A stretch of 42,478 nt of DNA. It comes from HXMU1420-2 sp040830545 (GTDB lineage Bacteria > Pseudomonadota > Alphaproteobacteria > Rhodobacterales > Rhodobacteraceae). Made by a program: the position numbers and the translations under genes. Location of the stretch: contig JBFOMB010000027.1 in assembly GCA_040830545.1 (NCBI GenBank), positions 1-42,478 of the forward strand, read 5' to 3'. The notes beneath the pieces were generated by a model that worked only from the letters and a program-made list of their open reading frames with translations, searched no databases and was not told the DNA's origin. This document shows, piece after piece, positions 31,635 through 40,151 of the stretch. Position 1 is the stretch's first letter, and the number at the start of each line of letters is the position of its first letter.

Positions 31635-32111
31635 TCAGTCCGAATGGCTGTGTCCGTGGCCATGACCTTTGGCCTTGCGTTTCAGATCAACCGGCACTTC
31701 GACCGTCATCTCGCCAGCCGTTTCGAACACCAATGTCAGCGTGACGGTCCCGCCCTGTTCCAGCGGGCCGGTCAGGCCCATGAGCATGACGTGATCACCA
31801 CCGCGGGACAGGGCGTGTTCGCCGCCTGCGGGAATGGCAAAACCGTCTTCGACATGACGCATCTGCATGACACCCTGGTCGTTTTCCTTGTGGGTGTGCA
31901 GTTCGGCGCGGGCGGCGGCGTCGGTGCGGACCGCGATCAGGCGATCATCGGTATCGCCGTGGTTCATCAGCGTCATGAACGCGGCCCCGGCCTTGGCATT
32001 TGGGCCGGAGGAGCGGGCATAGCTGTCGTGGATCATGATGTCCCCGGCCAGTGCGGGAACGGCAAGCAGGGCGGCGGCCAGGGACGCCAGGGATTTGGAT
32101 GCAAAGGACAT
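31635..32111 (-). CDS. Periplasmic copper chaperone PCu(A)C
   Basis: 158 residues from ATG 32111. A signal peptide (MSFASKSLASLAAALLAVPALA) exports it. The mature domain follows the PCuAC family: 'RSSGPNAKAGAAFMTL' start, then Cu(I) ligands H72 (or H74), M82/M84 in 'GVMQMR', H107 and M109 in 'DHVMLMGL'. The spacing is one residue longer than the usual H-x10-M-x21-H-x-M. A histidine-rich tail (KGHGHGHSHSD) may add metal affinity. PCuAC delivers copper to the CuA/CuB centres of cytochrome oxidase. It lies 35 bases downstream of a DUF2946-like gene on the same strand. Confidence 0.9.
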   Translation of the reverse strand: MSFASKSLASLAAALLAVPALAGDIMIHDSYARSSGPNAKAGAAFMTLMNHGDTDDRLIAVRTDAAARAELHTHKENDQGVMQMRHVEDGFAIPAGGEHALSRGGDHVMLMGLTGPLEQGGTVTLTLVFETAGEMTVEVPVDLKRKAKGHGHGHSHSD

Positions 32112-32146
32112 GTTGGTCTCCGAATAGTATGTGTCTGATTGGGGGA

Positions 32147-32500
32147 TCAGGCACGTGTCGGAGGGGCGCGGGCCTGTTGGAAGAGTGGACGAGTGCGAAC
32201 CGCATGAACGATCTGCACAAAGGGTGTTGCGCGGGTGAAGCTGATGGGCGCTGCAAGATCGAAATCGCCCGGCGGAACCGAACCCAGAAGATGCAGCAGG
32301 CAATCGGGACAGATATGCGGCGGATCAACCGGGCTGCCGGTGTCGTCCACATAGACGGTACGCGTGACACCGCCAGCGCAAAGCTCCACCTGCCCGGCGA
32401 TTGTCCCTGCTCCACGCGCGACCGCCATGCCCTGCGCGGTCAGCAGCAGAGCGGCAATCAGGCCAAAGCCAAGCAATGTGCGCAAACGGTGCATCATCAT
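32147..32500 (-). CDS. Secreted DUF2946-like protein
   Basis: 117 residues; ATG codons at 32500, 32497 and 32494 are all possible starts. A signal peptide (HRLRTLLGFGLIAALLLTAQ) is followed by 'QVELCAGGVTRTVYVDDTGSPVDPPHICPDCLLHLLG'. The 'D-P-P-H-x-C-P-D-C' motif resembles the cysteine/histidine motif of DUF2946 proteins, often found beside copper genes. It precedes PCuAC on the same strand, which supports a copper-related role such as periplasmic metal binding or membrane-protein assembly. Name moderately sure. Confidence 0.65.
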   Translation of the reverse strand: MMMHRLRTLLGFGLIAALLLTAQGMAVARGAGTIAGQVELCAGGVTRTVYVDDTGSPVDPPHICPDCLLHLLGSVPPGDFDLAAPISFTRATPFVQIVHAVRTRPLFQQARAPPTRA

Positions 32501-32537
32501 GGACCGATATTTGTCACTCCATCCCGATCTGCAAGCG

Positions 32538-32564
32538 CAAAAAGCCCCGCATGGCAGCGGGGCT
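32538..32564 (-). terminator. Intrinsic terminator of rpmB
   Basis: On the minus strand AGCCCCGC (32564-32557) pairs with GCGGGGCT (32550-32543), followed at once by TTTTTG. It is 67 bases downstream of the rpmB stop. Classic rho-independent shape. Confidence 0.8.
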
Positions 32565-32631
32565 GTGTCGCAGTGTTTTCAGGAAGCGTGTTCAGAGCGG
32601 GCGAACCAGCCACCCGATCCGAAAACCGGGA

Positions 32632-32919
32632 TCAGGCCGCCTGCAGGGCGCGCGCGATCTCTTTCTTCACTTTCAGAGCGTTCGGCGACAGCTCTTCATC
32701 CTTGGCCTTTGCCAGGAACGCGTCCAGACCACCACGGTGATCGACGCTGCGCAAGGCGGCTGCGGAAATCCGCAGTTTGACGCCACGACCCAGCACTTCG
32801 GACTGAAGCGTGACGTCGTTCAGGTTCGGAAGGAACCGGCGCTTGGTCTTGTTGTTGGCGTGGCTGACATTGTTGCCAGTCATCGGGCCTTTTCCGGTCA
32901 GTTCGCAGCGGCGCGACAT
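32632..32919 (-). CDS. rpmB: 50S ribosomal protein L28
   Basis: 95 residues from ATG 32919 with GAGGAT about 7 bases upstream. 'MSRRCELTGKGPMTGNNVSHANNKTKRRF' start, then 'PNLNDVTLQSEVLGRGVKLRISAAALRSVDHRGGLDAFL', is typical of alphaproteobacterial L28 with the usual C-terminal extension. The C-x-C-type zinc pair of some L28 proteins is absent, as common in this group. Monocistronic, with its own terminator. Confidence 0.96.
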   Translation of the reverse strand: MSRRCELTGKGPMTGNNVSHANNKTKRRFLPNLNDVTLQSEVLGRGVKLRISAAALRSVDHRGGLDAFLAKAKDEELSPNALKVKKEIARALQAA

Positions 32920-33195
32920 TGCGTTATCCTCGTGTTCATTGGCAGGTCTCGGTCCCGCCCGGTCCAGCTGGCATGTACCCTTGCGGGCCGGTGCCAAAAC
33001 AAACGGGCGCCGCGTGCTACAGCGCCCTGAATTCCGTCGCGCGTCTTTAGAAGCGAATCTGCGTCCCGTCAAGGGCATTGCAGGGATTGCGAGGGCATTT
33101 GCCGGGTCTGGCGGCCCCAACGTCACCCGGTTTCCTCGGTTGATCGGGGGTGGAGAACAGGGAATGCTGCCCGGCAAAATCATGGGAGGGATGTC

Positions 33196-34281
33196 ATGCA
33201 AGCACTGGACCTGATCGTCAACCGGGCCAATCTGGCCGAGGCCGAAATCATCGACGCACCCGTGCCGGAAGAGCTGGCCGATGGGCAGTGCCTGTTGCAG
33301 ATCGACCGCTTTGCGCTGACGGCCAACAACATCACCTACGCGGTGGCGCCCGACGTCCTGCAATACTGGGCGTTTTTCCCGACGGACCGCGACGGCTGGG
33401 GCCGCGTGCCGGTCTGGGGCTTTGCCGAGGTTGTGGCCACCACCCATCCGGATGTGGCCGTGGGCGCGCGGGTCTATGGTTATCTGCCGATGTCCACGCA
33501 TCTGGTGATTGAACCGGCGAATGTGAGCAAATCGTCCATGATGGATGGGGCAGCACATCGTCGACCGATGTCGCCGATCTACAACCAGTATACGTTCACT
33601 GACGCAGACCCGGCGTGGCGTCCCGAGGCAGAGGGTCTGATCAGCCTGTTCCGGCCCTTGTTCACCACGGCCTTCCTGCTGGACGATCTGCATCGGTCGA
33701 ATGGCTGTTTCGGCGCGGCGCAGGTGATCCTGTCGAGCGCATCCAGCAAAACGGCAATGGCACTGGCGCATCTGCTGTCGCAGGGGGGTGATGTGCAGGT
33801 GGTGGGTCTGACCAGCGCGGGGAATGTGGAGTTTGTCGAGGGGCTGGGGTGCTATGACAAAGTGCTGGCCTATGAGGATGTGGAGACGCTGGAGCGCTCG
33901 GCTGCCTGTTACGTGGACATGGCAGGGAATGCGGATTTGCTGCGCCGGGTGCACGCGCATTTTGACGATGCGTTGAAGAATTCCTGCCGTGTGGGACTGA
34001 CCCATTGGCAGGCATTGGGAGAAGGTGACACGCCGTTGCCGGGGCCGAAGCCTGAATTCTTCTTTGCCCCTGCCTATGCGCAGCAGCGGATTGCGGAGTG
34101 GGGGCAGGGCGAATTCCTGGCCCGCGCCGGGGCCGCCTGGGCCGGGTTTGCAGCGCGCGGGGCCGCCTGGGTCCATGTGGTCGAGGAACGCGGGGCCGAA
34201 ACGGTGCAGCAGAAGTATCTGGACACGTTGCAGGGGCGCGTTGACCCGAAGGATGGGTTGTTTCTGTCGATGTGGGGGTAA
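33196..34281 (+). CDS. DUF2855 family protein
   Basis: 361 residues from ATG 33196 behind GGGAGGGATGTC. The N-terminal part reads like a medium-chain dehydrogenase catalytic domain ('DGQCLLQIDRFALTANNITYAV', 'PVWGFAEVV', 'VGARVYGYLPMSTHLVIEP'), followed by a Rossmann-like region with 'VILSSASSKTAMALAHLL'. It lacks the usual G-x-G-x-x-G dinucleotide motif. DUF2855 proteins are common in Rhodobacteraceae and have no assigned substrate; a reductase-like role is inferred. Converges on meaB. Confidence 0.85.
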   Translation: MQALDLIVNRANLAEAEIIDAPVPEELADGQCLLQIDRFALTANNITYAVAPDVLQYWAFFPTDRDGWGRVPVWGFAEVVATTHPDVAVGARVYGYLPMSTHLVIEPANVSKSSMMDGAAHRRPMSPIYNQYTFTDADPAWRPEAEGLISLFRPLFTTAFLLDDLHRSNGCFGAAQVILSSASSKTAMALAHLLSQGGDVQVVGLTSAGNVEFVEGLGCYDKVLAYEDVETLERSAACYVDMAGNADLLRRVHAHFDDALKNSCRVGLTHWQALGEGDTPLPGPKPEFFFAPAYAQQRIAEWGQGEFLARAGAAWAGFAARGAAWVHVVEERGAETVQQKYLDTLQGRVDPKDGLFLSMWG

Positions 34282-34310
34282 GACGCGGCGCGGCGTTTGA
34301 GGCTGGCGCG

Positions 34311-34337
34311 GACAAGATTTCATGCTGAAATTTTGTC
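34311..34337. terminator. Bidirectional hairpin between DUF2855 and meaB genes
   Basis: GACAAGATTTCA (34311-34322) and TGAAATTTTGTC (34326-34337) form a 12-bp stem with one G-U/T-type mispair and a three-base loop. It lies between two convergent stops (34281 and 34344) and can form on either strand. Long A/T pairs make it a good candidate for ending both transcripts. Confidence 0.6.
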
Positions 34338-34343
34338 TGCCGG

Positions 34344-35333
34344 TCAGCTTTGCGGCAAAGCCTCGACCACCGCGCGTGCGGCAGCGGCGGCGTTGCGTTG
34401 GCCTGCGGCGACTTCTGCGCCCAGGTTGTCCAGGATGTCCCGCGCCTCCGCACTGTTGAGCCGCGCCAACAGGGCCTGTCGCACCTCGTCTTCGAACCAC
34501 AGCCGCGCTTGCGCTGCCCGTGTTTGCACCCAAACACCGTTGTCGCGCCGCCAGTCAGCCAGCGCCTGCATATCGGCCCAGGCATCTTCCAGCCCCGTGC
34601 CCTCAACCGCTGACACCATCAGCGCCTTCGGGAAACCCGGCGGGTCCTGTGGGCGTTTTCGCATCAGGTGCAGTGCCCCGGCATAGTCGGCACAGGTGCG
34701 GGTGGCGACCGGGCGCAGCTCTCCGTCTGCCTTGTTCACCAGGATCATGTCGGCAATCTCCATGATCCCGCGTTTCACGCCCTGCAATTCGTCGCCGCCC
34801 GCCGGGGCCAGCAGCAACAGGAACAGGTCGGACATCTGTGCCACCACGGTTTCGGATTGCCCGACGCCCACGGTTTCGATCAGCACCACATCGAACCCCG
34901 CCGCCTCGCACAATGCCACCGCCTCGCGGGTGTGGCGGGCGACGCCGCCCAGATGGGTCTGGCTGGGTGAGGGGCGGATAAAGGCATTTTTCTCACGCGA
35001 CAGGTGTTCCATCCGGGTCTTGTCCCCCAAGATCGAACCCCCTGACCGGGCCGAAGACGGGTCCACCGCCAGCACCGCAACCTTCAGCCCCTGCTGGATC
35101 AGCATCATGCCAAAGGCCTCGATGAAACTGGACTTGCCCACGCCCGGCGTCCCTGACAACCCGATGCGCAACGCCTGCCGCCCGGACCCGGCCAACCGTT
35201 GCAACAGCGCCTCCGCCTCGGCCCGGTGATCGGCGCGGCTGCTTTCGACCAGTGTGATGGCACGGGCCAAAGCCCGCCGATCGCCGGTCATGATCTTGTC
35301 ACTCAGCGCGTCTAGCTGCATCGTCACGTCCAA
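34344..35333 (-). CDS. meaB: MeaB, methylmalonyl-CoA mutase-associated GTPase
   Basis: 329 residues, ATG at 35333. G-protein chaperone of the SIMIBI class that protects and reactivates B12-dependent methylmalonyl-CoA mutase. P-loop G61-TPGVGKS68, 'VDPSSARSGGSILGDKTRM' (switch region), 'VLIETVGVGQSE' (Walker B/switch), 'ILVNKADG' (base recognition), 'VSAVEGTGLEDAW'. Length and order match MeaB/ArgK. The mutase gene itself is not in the window. It is divergent from the DUF3108 gene. Confidence 0.95.
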   Translation of the reverse strand: MDVTMQLDALSDKIMTGDRRALARAITLVESSRADHRAEAEALLQRLAGSGRQALRIGLSGTPGVGKSSFIEAFGMMLIQQGLKVAVLAVDPSSARSGGSILGDKTRMEHLSREKNAFIRPSPSQTHLGGVARHTREAVALCEAAGFDVVLIETVGVGQSETVVAQMSDLFLLLLAPAGGDELQGVKRGIMEIADMILVNKADGELRPVATRTCADYAGALHLMRKRPQDPPGFPKALMVSAVEGTGLEDAWADMQALADWRRDNGVWVQTRAAQARLWFEDEVRQALLARLNSAEARDILDNLGAEVAAGQRNAAAAARAVVEALPQS

Positions 35334-35409
35334 TTGTTGCGGCCTGCCGTTCGGGGGCCTAAATGCCTTTTTGCCGGACCGGTTGTCCAGAGCCAGCGGA
35401 GTAGATCAT

Positions 35410-36129
35410 TTGAAACATGCCATTGCCACCATTGGCCTTGCGGCCAGCCTGCTGTGTTACGGCAGCGTCACGACGCAGGCGCAGGAGACCAACGGTCAGT
35501 ATTCGGTGCACGCACTGGGGGTGAAGGTGGGCGACATGGCACTGGTCGGGTCGGTCACACCCAACAAATACGCGGTCAGTTCGCAGTTTGTGACCAGCGG
35601 GCTGGTGGCAACGGTGGCGGGAGTGCGGTTCCTGCTGTCATCCTCGGGTGCGCGCAAGGGCGCGGTGTTTTCGCCGCGCCGGTATGAAGAGGACATGGAC
35701 ACGGGCCGCCGCCAATCGCGGGTGAAGCTGCGTTGGAGCGGCGGTGTGGCCAAGGCATCGGGTTCGGAGATCGGTGATCCGGGGCCTTATGCGGTGACGG
35801 CTGCGCAACAGCGCGGGGCGGTTGATCCGCTGACCGCAATGTTCATGGCGATCCGGGATCAAAGCCCGGCAGAGGTCTGCAAGTTGCAGCAGAAGATTTA
35901 TGACGGGGAGCGGCTGACGCAGATCACGCTGACAAACCGCCGCGATCAGGGCGGGCGGGTGATTTGTTCGGGCACATTCCGGCGTGTCGCGGGATATTCA
36001 CCCGAGGACCTGCGCGAACGGGGGCAGTTTGGGCTGACCGTCACCTATGAGCCTGCGGGCGAGTTGCTGCGCGCAATCCGGGTCGAGGCAGACACGATCT
36101 ATGGCAAGGCCCGTATTCAACGAAAATAA
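35410..36129 (+). CDS. Secreted DUF3108 domain protein
   Basis: 239 residues from a TTG at 35410, chosen because GGAG lies about 8 bases upstream and a signal peptide (LKHAIATIGLAASLLCYGSVTTQA) begins there. The mature part has the beta-rich pattern of DUF3108: 'YSVHALGVKVGDMALVG', 'YAVSSQFVTSGLVATVAG', 'DPLTAMFMAIRDQSPAEVC', 'YDGERLTQITL', 'CSGTFRRVAGYSPEDL', and 'IYGKARIQRK'. Two cysteines can form a disulfide. Periplasmic, role unknown. Confidence 0.75.
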   Translation: MKHAIATIGLAASLLCYGSVTTQAQETNGQYSVHALGVKVGDMALVGSVTPNKYAVSSQFVTSGLVATVAGVRFLLSSSGARKGAVFSPRRYEEDMDTGRRQSRVKLRWSGGVAKASGSEIGDPGPYAVTAAQQRGAVDPLTAMFMAIRDQSPAEVCKLQQKIYDGERLTQITLTNRRDQGGRVICSGTFRRVAGYSPEDLRERGQFGLTVTYEPAGELLRAIRVEADTIYGKARIQRK

Positions 36130-36170
36130 CGGGGTCTGCGGTGCCCGAAGGCACCGCAGGAGGCTGATCG

Positions 36171-37451
36171 TCAGCAGAGGTATGTCAGTACGTCGATCTG
36201 GTTGATGTCCGTGACACCCTCGATGGTCAGGACATTGCCGTTTCCAAAGTCTGCGACGATATTGCCGTCCACCACTTTGGCCGCTTCGCGGAACACGGTC
36301 TGCGCTGTGGTCTTGTCGCTGACGAGCGACGGATCGAGCGTCAGGCTGTCTTCGGCCACGGCGAAATCGGTGATCCGGTCCTTGCCGGACACGAATTCGA
36401 ACGTGTCCGCCCCGGCCCCGCCGGTCATGACGTCGTCACCTGCCCCGCCCGAGAGGTAATCCCAGCCGTTGCCGCCATCCAGCGTGTCGTTGCCTGCGTC
36501 ACCAAACAGGGCGTCATGTCCGTCTCCGCCAGAGATGGAGTCATTGCCCGCGCCGCCGTCCAGATAGTCGTAGTGACTGGTCCCGGTGATGGTGTCGTTG
36601 CCTTCGAGCCCATAGACCATACCCCATTCACCGGTCGTGGTGATGGTGTCATCGCCGGTCGTGCCCATTTGCAAGCCAGGCCCCGTCACGCCAATTGCCG
36701 GAGTGTCGCCCGGTTGCGGGGTTGGGGTCGGCGTTGGAGTTGGCGCAGGATCGGGTGTGGGAGCCGGATCAGGCGCTGGTGTCGGCGTCGGCGTTGGTGC
36801 CGGATCAGGCGTTGGTGTTGGGGTTGGCGTCGGCGCAGGATCAGGCGTCGGGTTGGGTGTCGGAGCCGGATCGGGTGTGGGGGCCGGATCAGGCGTAGGA
36901 GCCGGATCGGGTGTCGGCGCGGGATCCGGTTGCGGAGTCGGATCCGGCTGCGGTGTGGGTGTCGGTGTTGGCGCAGGTGCATTGACCGGCTCCAGGAAGG
37001 CGCTGGTATCCGCGCCTGTGGACGCAAAGTTCTGCGTTACCATGACAGCATTGAACCCATCAAAGGTCCCCTGAACGATCCCGATCCCGATTTCCGTGAA
37101 GTTCGGGTTGAGGATATTCGCCCGGTGTCCCGGGCTGTTCATCAGCCCCTGATGCAACTGGCGTACGTCGTCCGCAATCCCCGGCGCGCCACGCACGCTT
37201 TGCCAGGCGATGTTTTCACCCGTGGACCAACTGCCTTCCAATGGATAATTCGCTGACCGCATCCGGTCGGTGGCAGAAGACCCCCCAACGCCCTGATGGG
37301 AAAACGTATTGGTGTTGAGCATCCATTGTGAGTGATCTTCGCTGGAATCATTCAGCAATGTATTCAGTCTTAGCGGGTTCAACCCTGCATTGGCCCTTTC
37401 CTGGTTGATCAGGTCCAACATCTGCCTTTCGACAGTACTCGCAATTGACAT
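36171..37451 (-). CDS. Secreted CAP-domain protein with Thr-Pro-Asp linker and RTX repeats
   Basis: 426 residues, ATG at 37451. Residues 5-145 are a CAP/SCP (PR-1-like) domain: H40 in 'DHSQWM', H52 in 'FSHQGV', E79 in 'TGENIAW', H109 in 'PGHRANIL', E120. Then about 100 residues of T-P/D-P repeats (158-260), then RTX nonapeptides from about 270 to 370 ('GGAGNDSISGGDGHD', 'GDAGNDTLDGGNGWD', 'GGAGDDVMTGGAGAD'). The C-terminus fits type I secretion and there is no Sec signal peptide, so export by an ABC type I exporter is likely (none is visible here). CAP domains act as proteases, lipid binders or toxins in other systems. Confidence 0.88.
   Translation of the reverse strand: MSIASTVERQMLDLINQERANAGLNPLRLNTLLNDSSEDHSQWMLNTNTFSHQGVGGSSATDRMRSANYPLEGSWSTGENIAWQSVRGAPGIADDVRQLHQGLMNSPGHRANILNPNFTEIGIGIVQGTFDGFNAVMVTQNFASTGADTSAFLEPVNAPAPTPTPTPQPDPTPQPDPAPTPDPAPTPDPAPTPDPAPTPNPTPDPAPTPTPTPTPDPAPTPTPTPAPDPAPTPDPAPTPTPTPTPQPGDTPAIGVTGPGLQMGTTGDDTITTTGEWGMVYGLEGNDTITGTSHYDYLDGGAGNDSISGGDGHDALFGDAGNDTLDGGNGWDYLSGGAGDDVMTGGAGADTFEFVSGKDRITDFAVAEDSLTLDPSLVSDKTTAQTVFREAAKVVDGNIVADFGNGNVLTIEGVTDINQIDVLTYLC
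36700..36985. repeat. Degenerate coding tandem repeat (T-P / P-A-P-D type)
   Basis: Short degenerate repeats of about 12-18 bases encode alternating TP, PTPTP and DPAP units in the linker of the RTX protein. Codon choices vary between units, which argues against recent slippage of one unit. It is not a CRISPR array: spacers are absent and the frame is open. Confidence 0.75.
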
Positions 37452-37698
37452 AGGACTTCCTTTCCTGACCTCAGTGTCACGGCGGCGACCAAACGCGTTG
37501 CCTGCGTCGCGTTCAATCGTCGGTCACAAATGGGGCCAAAATCAGCCGAGGGCTGCCGGAACAACCGCAAATTCACCGCAAATTCTCGCTGAGTAAATTT
37601 TCGCTCAGATTATGTGAATTCGGGGTTAAATCAGTGTCAGGACGCAGAACAACAGGTGGTTCTGGACCCACGCACGGGGTTGGATCATAACGCAACTC

Positions 37699-40140
37699 AT
37701 GTCGGATCGCCTGCCTATTGATGATGCCCTGCCTGCCCTGCTGGACGCGTTGCGCAATGCGGGGCGTGCCGTGTTGCAAGCCCCGCCCGGTGCGGGCAAG
37801 ACAACCCGCGTGCCGCTGGCCGTGCTGGAGGCGGGGTTGGTGGACACACATCAGCGCATCGTCATGCTGGAGCCACGCCGCGTGGCCGCGCGTGCGGCAG
37901 CCGAGCGGATGGCGCAAACCTTGGGCGAACCGGTCGGCCAGACAGTGGGCTACCGCATCCGAGGCGAATCAAAGGTATCCGGCACAACCCGGATCGAGGT
38001 TGTGACCGAAGGCATCCTGACCCGGATGCTGCAATCCGATCCGGAACTGCCACGCGTCGGGATGGTGGTGTTTGACGAATTCCACGAACGCTCGTTGAAC
38101 GCGGATCTGGGGCTGGCCCTGTGTCTGGAGGTTTGCGAGGCGCTGCGCGACGATCTGCAAGTGCTGGTCATGTCCGCCACGCTGGATGCTGCGCCAATTG
38201 CCCGGCTGATGGAGGCCCCGATTGTCACCTCCGAAGGGCGCGCCTATCCGGTGGAAACGCGATGGCTGGACCGTCCGCTGGGCCCCAAGGCCCGTCGCAT
38301 CAACGCGCTGGCCGATCTGGTGGTCCGGGCAGAGGCTGAGACGTCAGGCGGTATCCTGGTGTTCCTGCCGGGCGAAGGCGAAATCCGGCGCGTGACCGGC
38401 CTGCTGTCGGACCGCTTGCCTGCGGAATGCGAGATACGCCCCCTTTATGGGGCCCTGCCCTTTGCTGAACAGCGCAAGGCGCTGGCCCCATGTGAGGGCC
38501 GCAAGGTGGTGCTGGCCACGGCGATTGCCGAAACCTCGCTGACCATTCCCGACATTCGCGTGGTTGTGGATGCGGGGCAGGCACGGCGGGCGCGGTTTGA
38601 TCCGGGCTCGGGCATGTCACGGCTGGTTACGGAAAAGGTCACGCGTGCCGAGGCGACCCAGCGCGCGGGACGCGCCGGACGGGTGGCCGCCGGGGTCTGT
38701 TATCGGTTGTGGACCAAGGGCGAAGAAGGCGCACTGGCCGCCTTTCCCCCAGCAGAGATCGAGGCGGCAGACCTGACCGGTCTGGCGCTGGAACTGGCGG
38801 CCTGGGGCACGTCCGAGGCGGATCTGCGGTTTGTGACCGACCCACCTGCCGGGGCATTGGCCGAGGCGCGTTCCTTGTTGCAGATGCTGGGCGCGATCAA
38901 GGATGGCCGGATCACGGCGCATGGGCAGACCTTGGCCGCCCTGCCCCTGCACCCCCGGCTGGCCCATATGCTGACCGTGGCAGGGGCCGAGGCGGCAGAC
39001 CTGGCCGCACTTTGTGCCGAACGCGACCCGCTGCGCGGCGCGCCGGTGGACCTGTCCCTACGGCTGGAAGCGGTGCGCGACCCGCGTGGCTTCCGTGACC
39101 GGCGGCCCTTTGACCTGCACCGCGCCATCGTGGAACGCATCCGGGCCGAGGCGAAGCGCCTGCGCCGGAATGCAGAAGCGGATTCGGAGCCGCTATCCCC
39201 CGCCGCCATGGTCGCGCTGGCCTATCCCGACCGCATCGGCCAACGGCGCAAGGGCGAGTCCCCGCGCTATGTCCTGTCCGGTGGCAAGGGGGCCGTGCTG
39301 CCCGAAGGCGACCCGCTGGCGCGCACGCCATTCCTCGTGGCGCTCGACACCGACGGCAACCGGCGCGAGGCGACGGTGCGGATGGGGGCTGACATTTCAT
39401 TGGGTGAGTTGCGGTCGCTGTTTGCGGACCAGATCGCCTGGGCGAATGTCTGCGATTGGTCCCGTCGCGAGCGTCGCGTGATTGCCCGCCAACAGGAACA
39501 GCTGGGCGCGATTGTTCTGGACGACCGCATCTGGAAGGATGTGCCGGAGGACGCGGTTGCGCGCGCAATGCTCGACGGCGTGCGCGACCTTGGCCTGCGG
39601 CTGGACGGCGCGGCGGCGCGGCTGGCACGACGGGTGGAGATGGTGCGCGCCAGGGATCGCAGCCTGCCGGATATGTCGGTGGAAGGTTTGACCGAAACGC
39701 TGGAAGACTGGTTGCTGCCGATGCTGACAGGGGTGAAAACGGCGGACAACTGGAAACGGTTCGACCTGCTGCCCGCCCTGCGCGCGATGTTGAGCTGGGA
39801 TCAGACGCAAGCGCTGGACCGCGTCGCCCCGCCCGCCTTTGAAACGCCGCTGGGGCGTAAGGTGCCGATTGACTACGTCGATGAAGGCCCGGAAATCGCG
39901 CTGCGTCTGCAGGAACTCTTCGGCGTCACCCGCCACCCCGAAGCGGCAGGCGTGCCGCTGAAAATCACGCTACTGAGCCCCGCGCAACGGCCCGTTCAGG
40001 TGACCCGTGACCTGCCGGGGTTCTGGGCCGGGTCATACGCAGATGTGCGCAAGGATATGCGCGCGCGTTATCCCAAACACCCCTGGCCCGAGGACCCGAC
40101 CCAGGCCGATCCGACTCTGCGTGCCAAGCGACGCAACTGA
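37699..40140 (+). CDS. hrpB: ATP-dependent RNA helicase HrpB
   Basis: 813 residues, ATG at 37699, normal for HrpB (DEAH family). Walker A 'APPGAGKTT' (28-36, K34), DEAH-type 'DEFHER' (126-131), 'MSATLD', a helicase C domain ending in 'QRAGRAGRVAAGVCYRLW', then the winged-helix/ratchet region and the HrpB C-terminal domain ('FLVALDTDGNRREATVRMGADI', 'PIDYVDEGPEIALRLQELFG'). The D-E-F-H variant is typical of HrpB. Cytoplasmic; its RNA target is poorly known. Confidence 0.95.
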   Translation: MSDRLPIDDALPALLDALRNAGRAVLQAPPGAGKTTRVPLAVLEAGLVDTHQRIVMLEPRRVAARAAAERMAQTLGEPVGQTVGYRIRGESKVSGTTRIEVVTEGILTRMLQSDPELPRVGMVVFDEFHERSLNADLGLALCLEVCEALRDDLQVLVMSATLDAAPIARLMEAPIVTSEGRAYPVETRWLDRPLGPKARRINALADLVVRAEAETSGGILVFLPGEGEIRRVTGLLSDRLPAECEIRPLYGALPFAEQRKALAPCEGRKVVLATAIAETSLTIPDIRVVVDAGQARRARFDPGSGMSRLVTEKVTRAEATQRAGRAGRVAAGVCYRLWTKGEEGALAAFPPAEIEAADLTGLALELAAWGTSEADLRFVTDPPAGALAEARSLLQMLGAIKDGRITAHGQTLAALPLHPRLAHMLTVAGAEAADLAALCAERDPLRGAPVDLSLRLEAVRDPRGFRDRRPFDLHRAIVERIRAEAKRLRRNAEADSEPLSPAAMVALAYPDRIGQRRKGESPRYVLSGGKGAVLPEGDPLARTPFLVALDTDGNRREATVRMGADISLGELRSLFADQIAWANVCDWSRRERRVIARQQEQLGAIVLDDRIWKDVPEDAVARAMLDGVRDLGLRLDGAAARLARRVEMVRARDRSLPDMSVEGLTETLEDWLLPMLTGVKTADNWKRFDLLPALRAMLSWDQTQALDRVAPPAFETPLGRKVPIDYVDEGPEIALRLQELFGVTRHPEAAGVPLKITLLSPAQRPVQVTRDLPGFWAGSYADVRKDMRARYPKHPWPEDPTQADPTLRAKRRN

Positions 40141-40151
40141 GTTGTGCATTT

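Noticed and set aside
32632..34533. A 633-codon minus-strand frame covering DUF2855 antisense and running into L28
   Set aside because: Only its last 95 residues (rpmB) are real; the rest is the shadow of the DUF2855 gene in GC-rich sequence, and is rich in Arg/His/Pro/Gln without domains.
36700..36985. Regular short repeats that could be taken for a CRISPR array or minisatellite
   Set aside because: The repeats are 12-18 bases, without spacers, and stay in frame within the T-P/D-P linker of the RTX protein.
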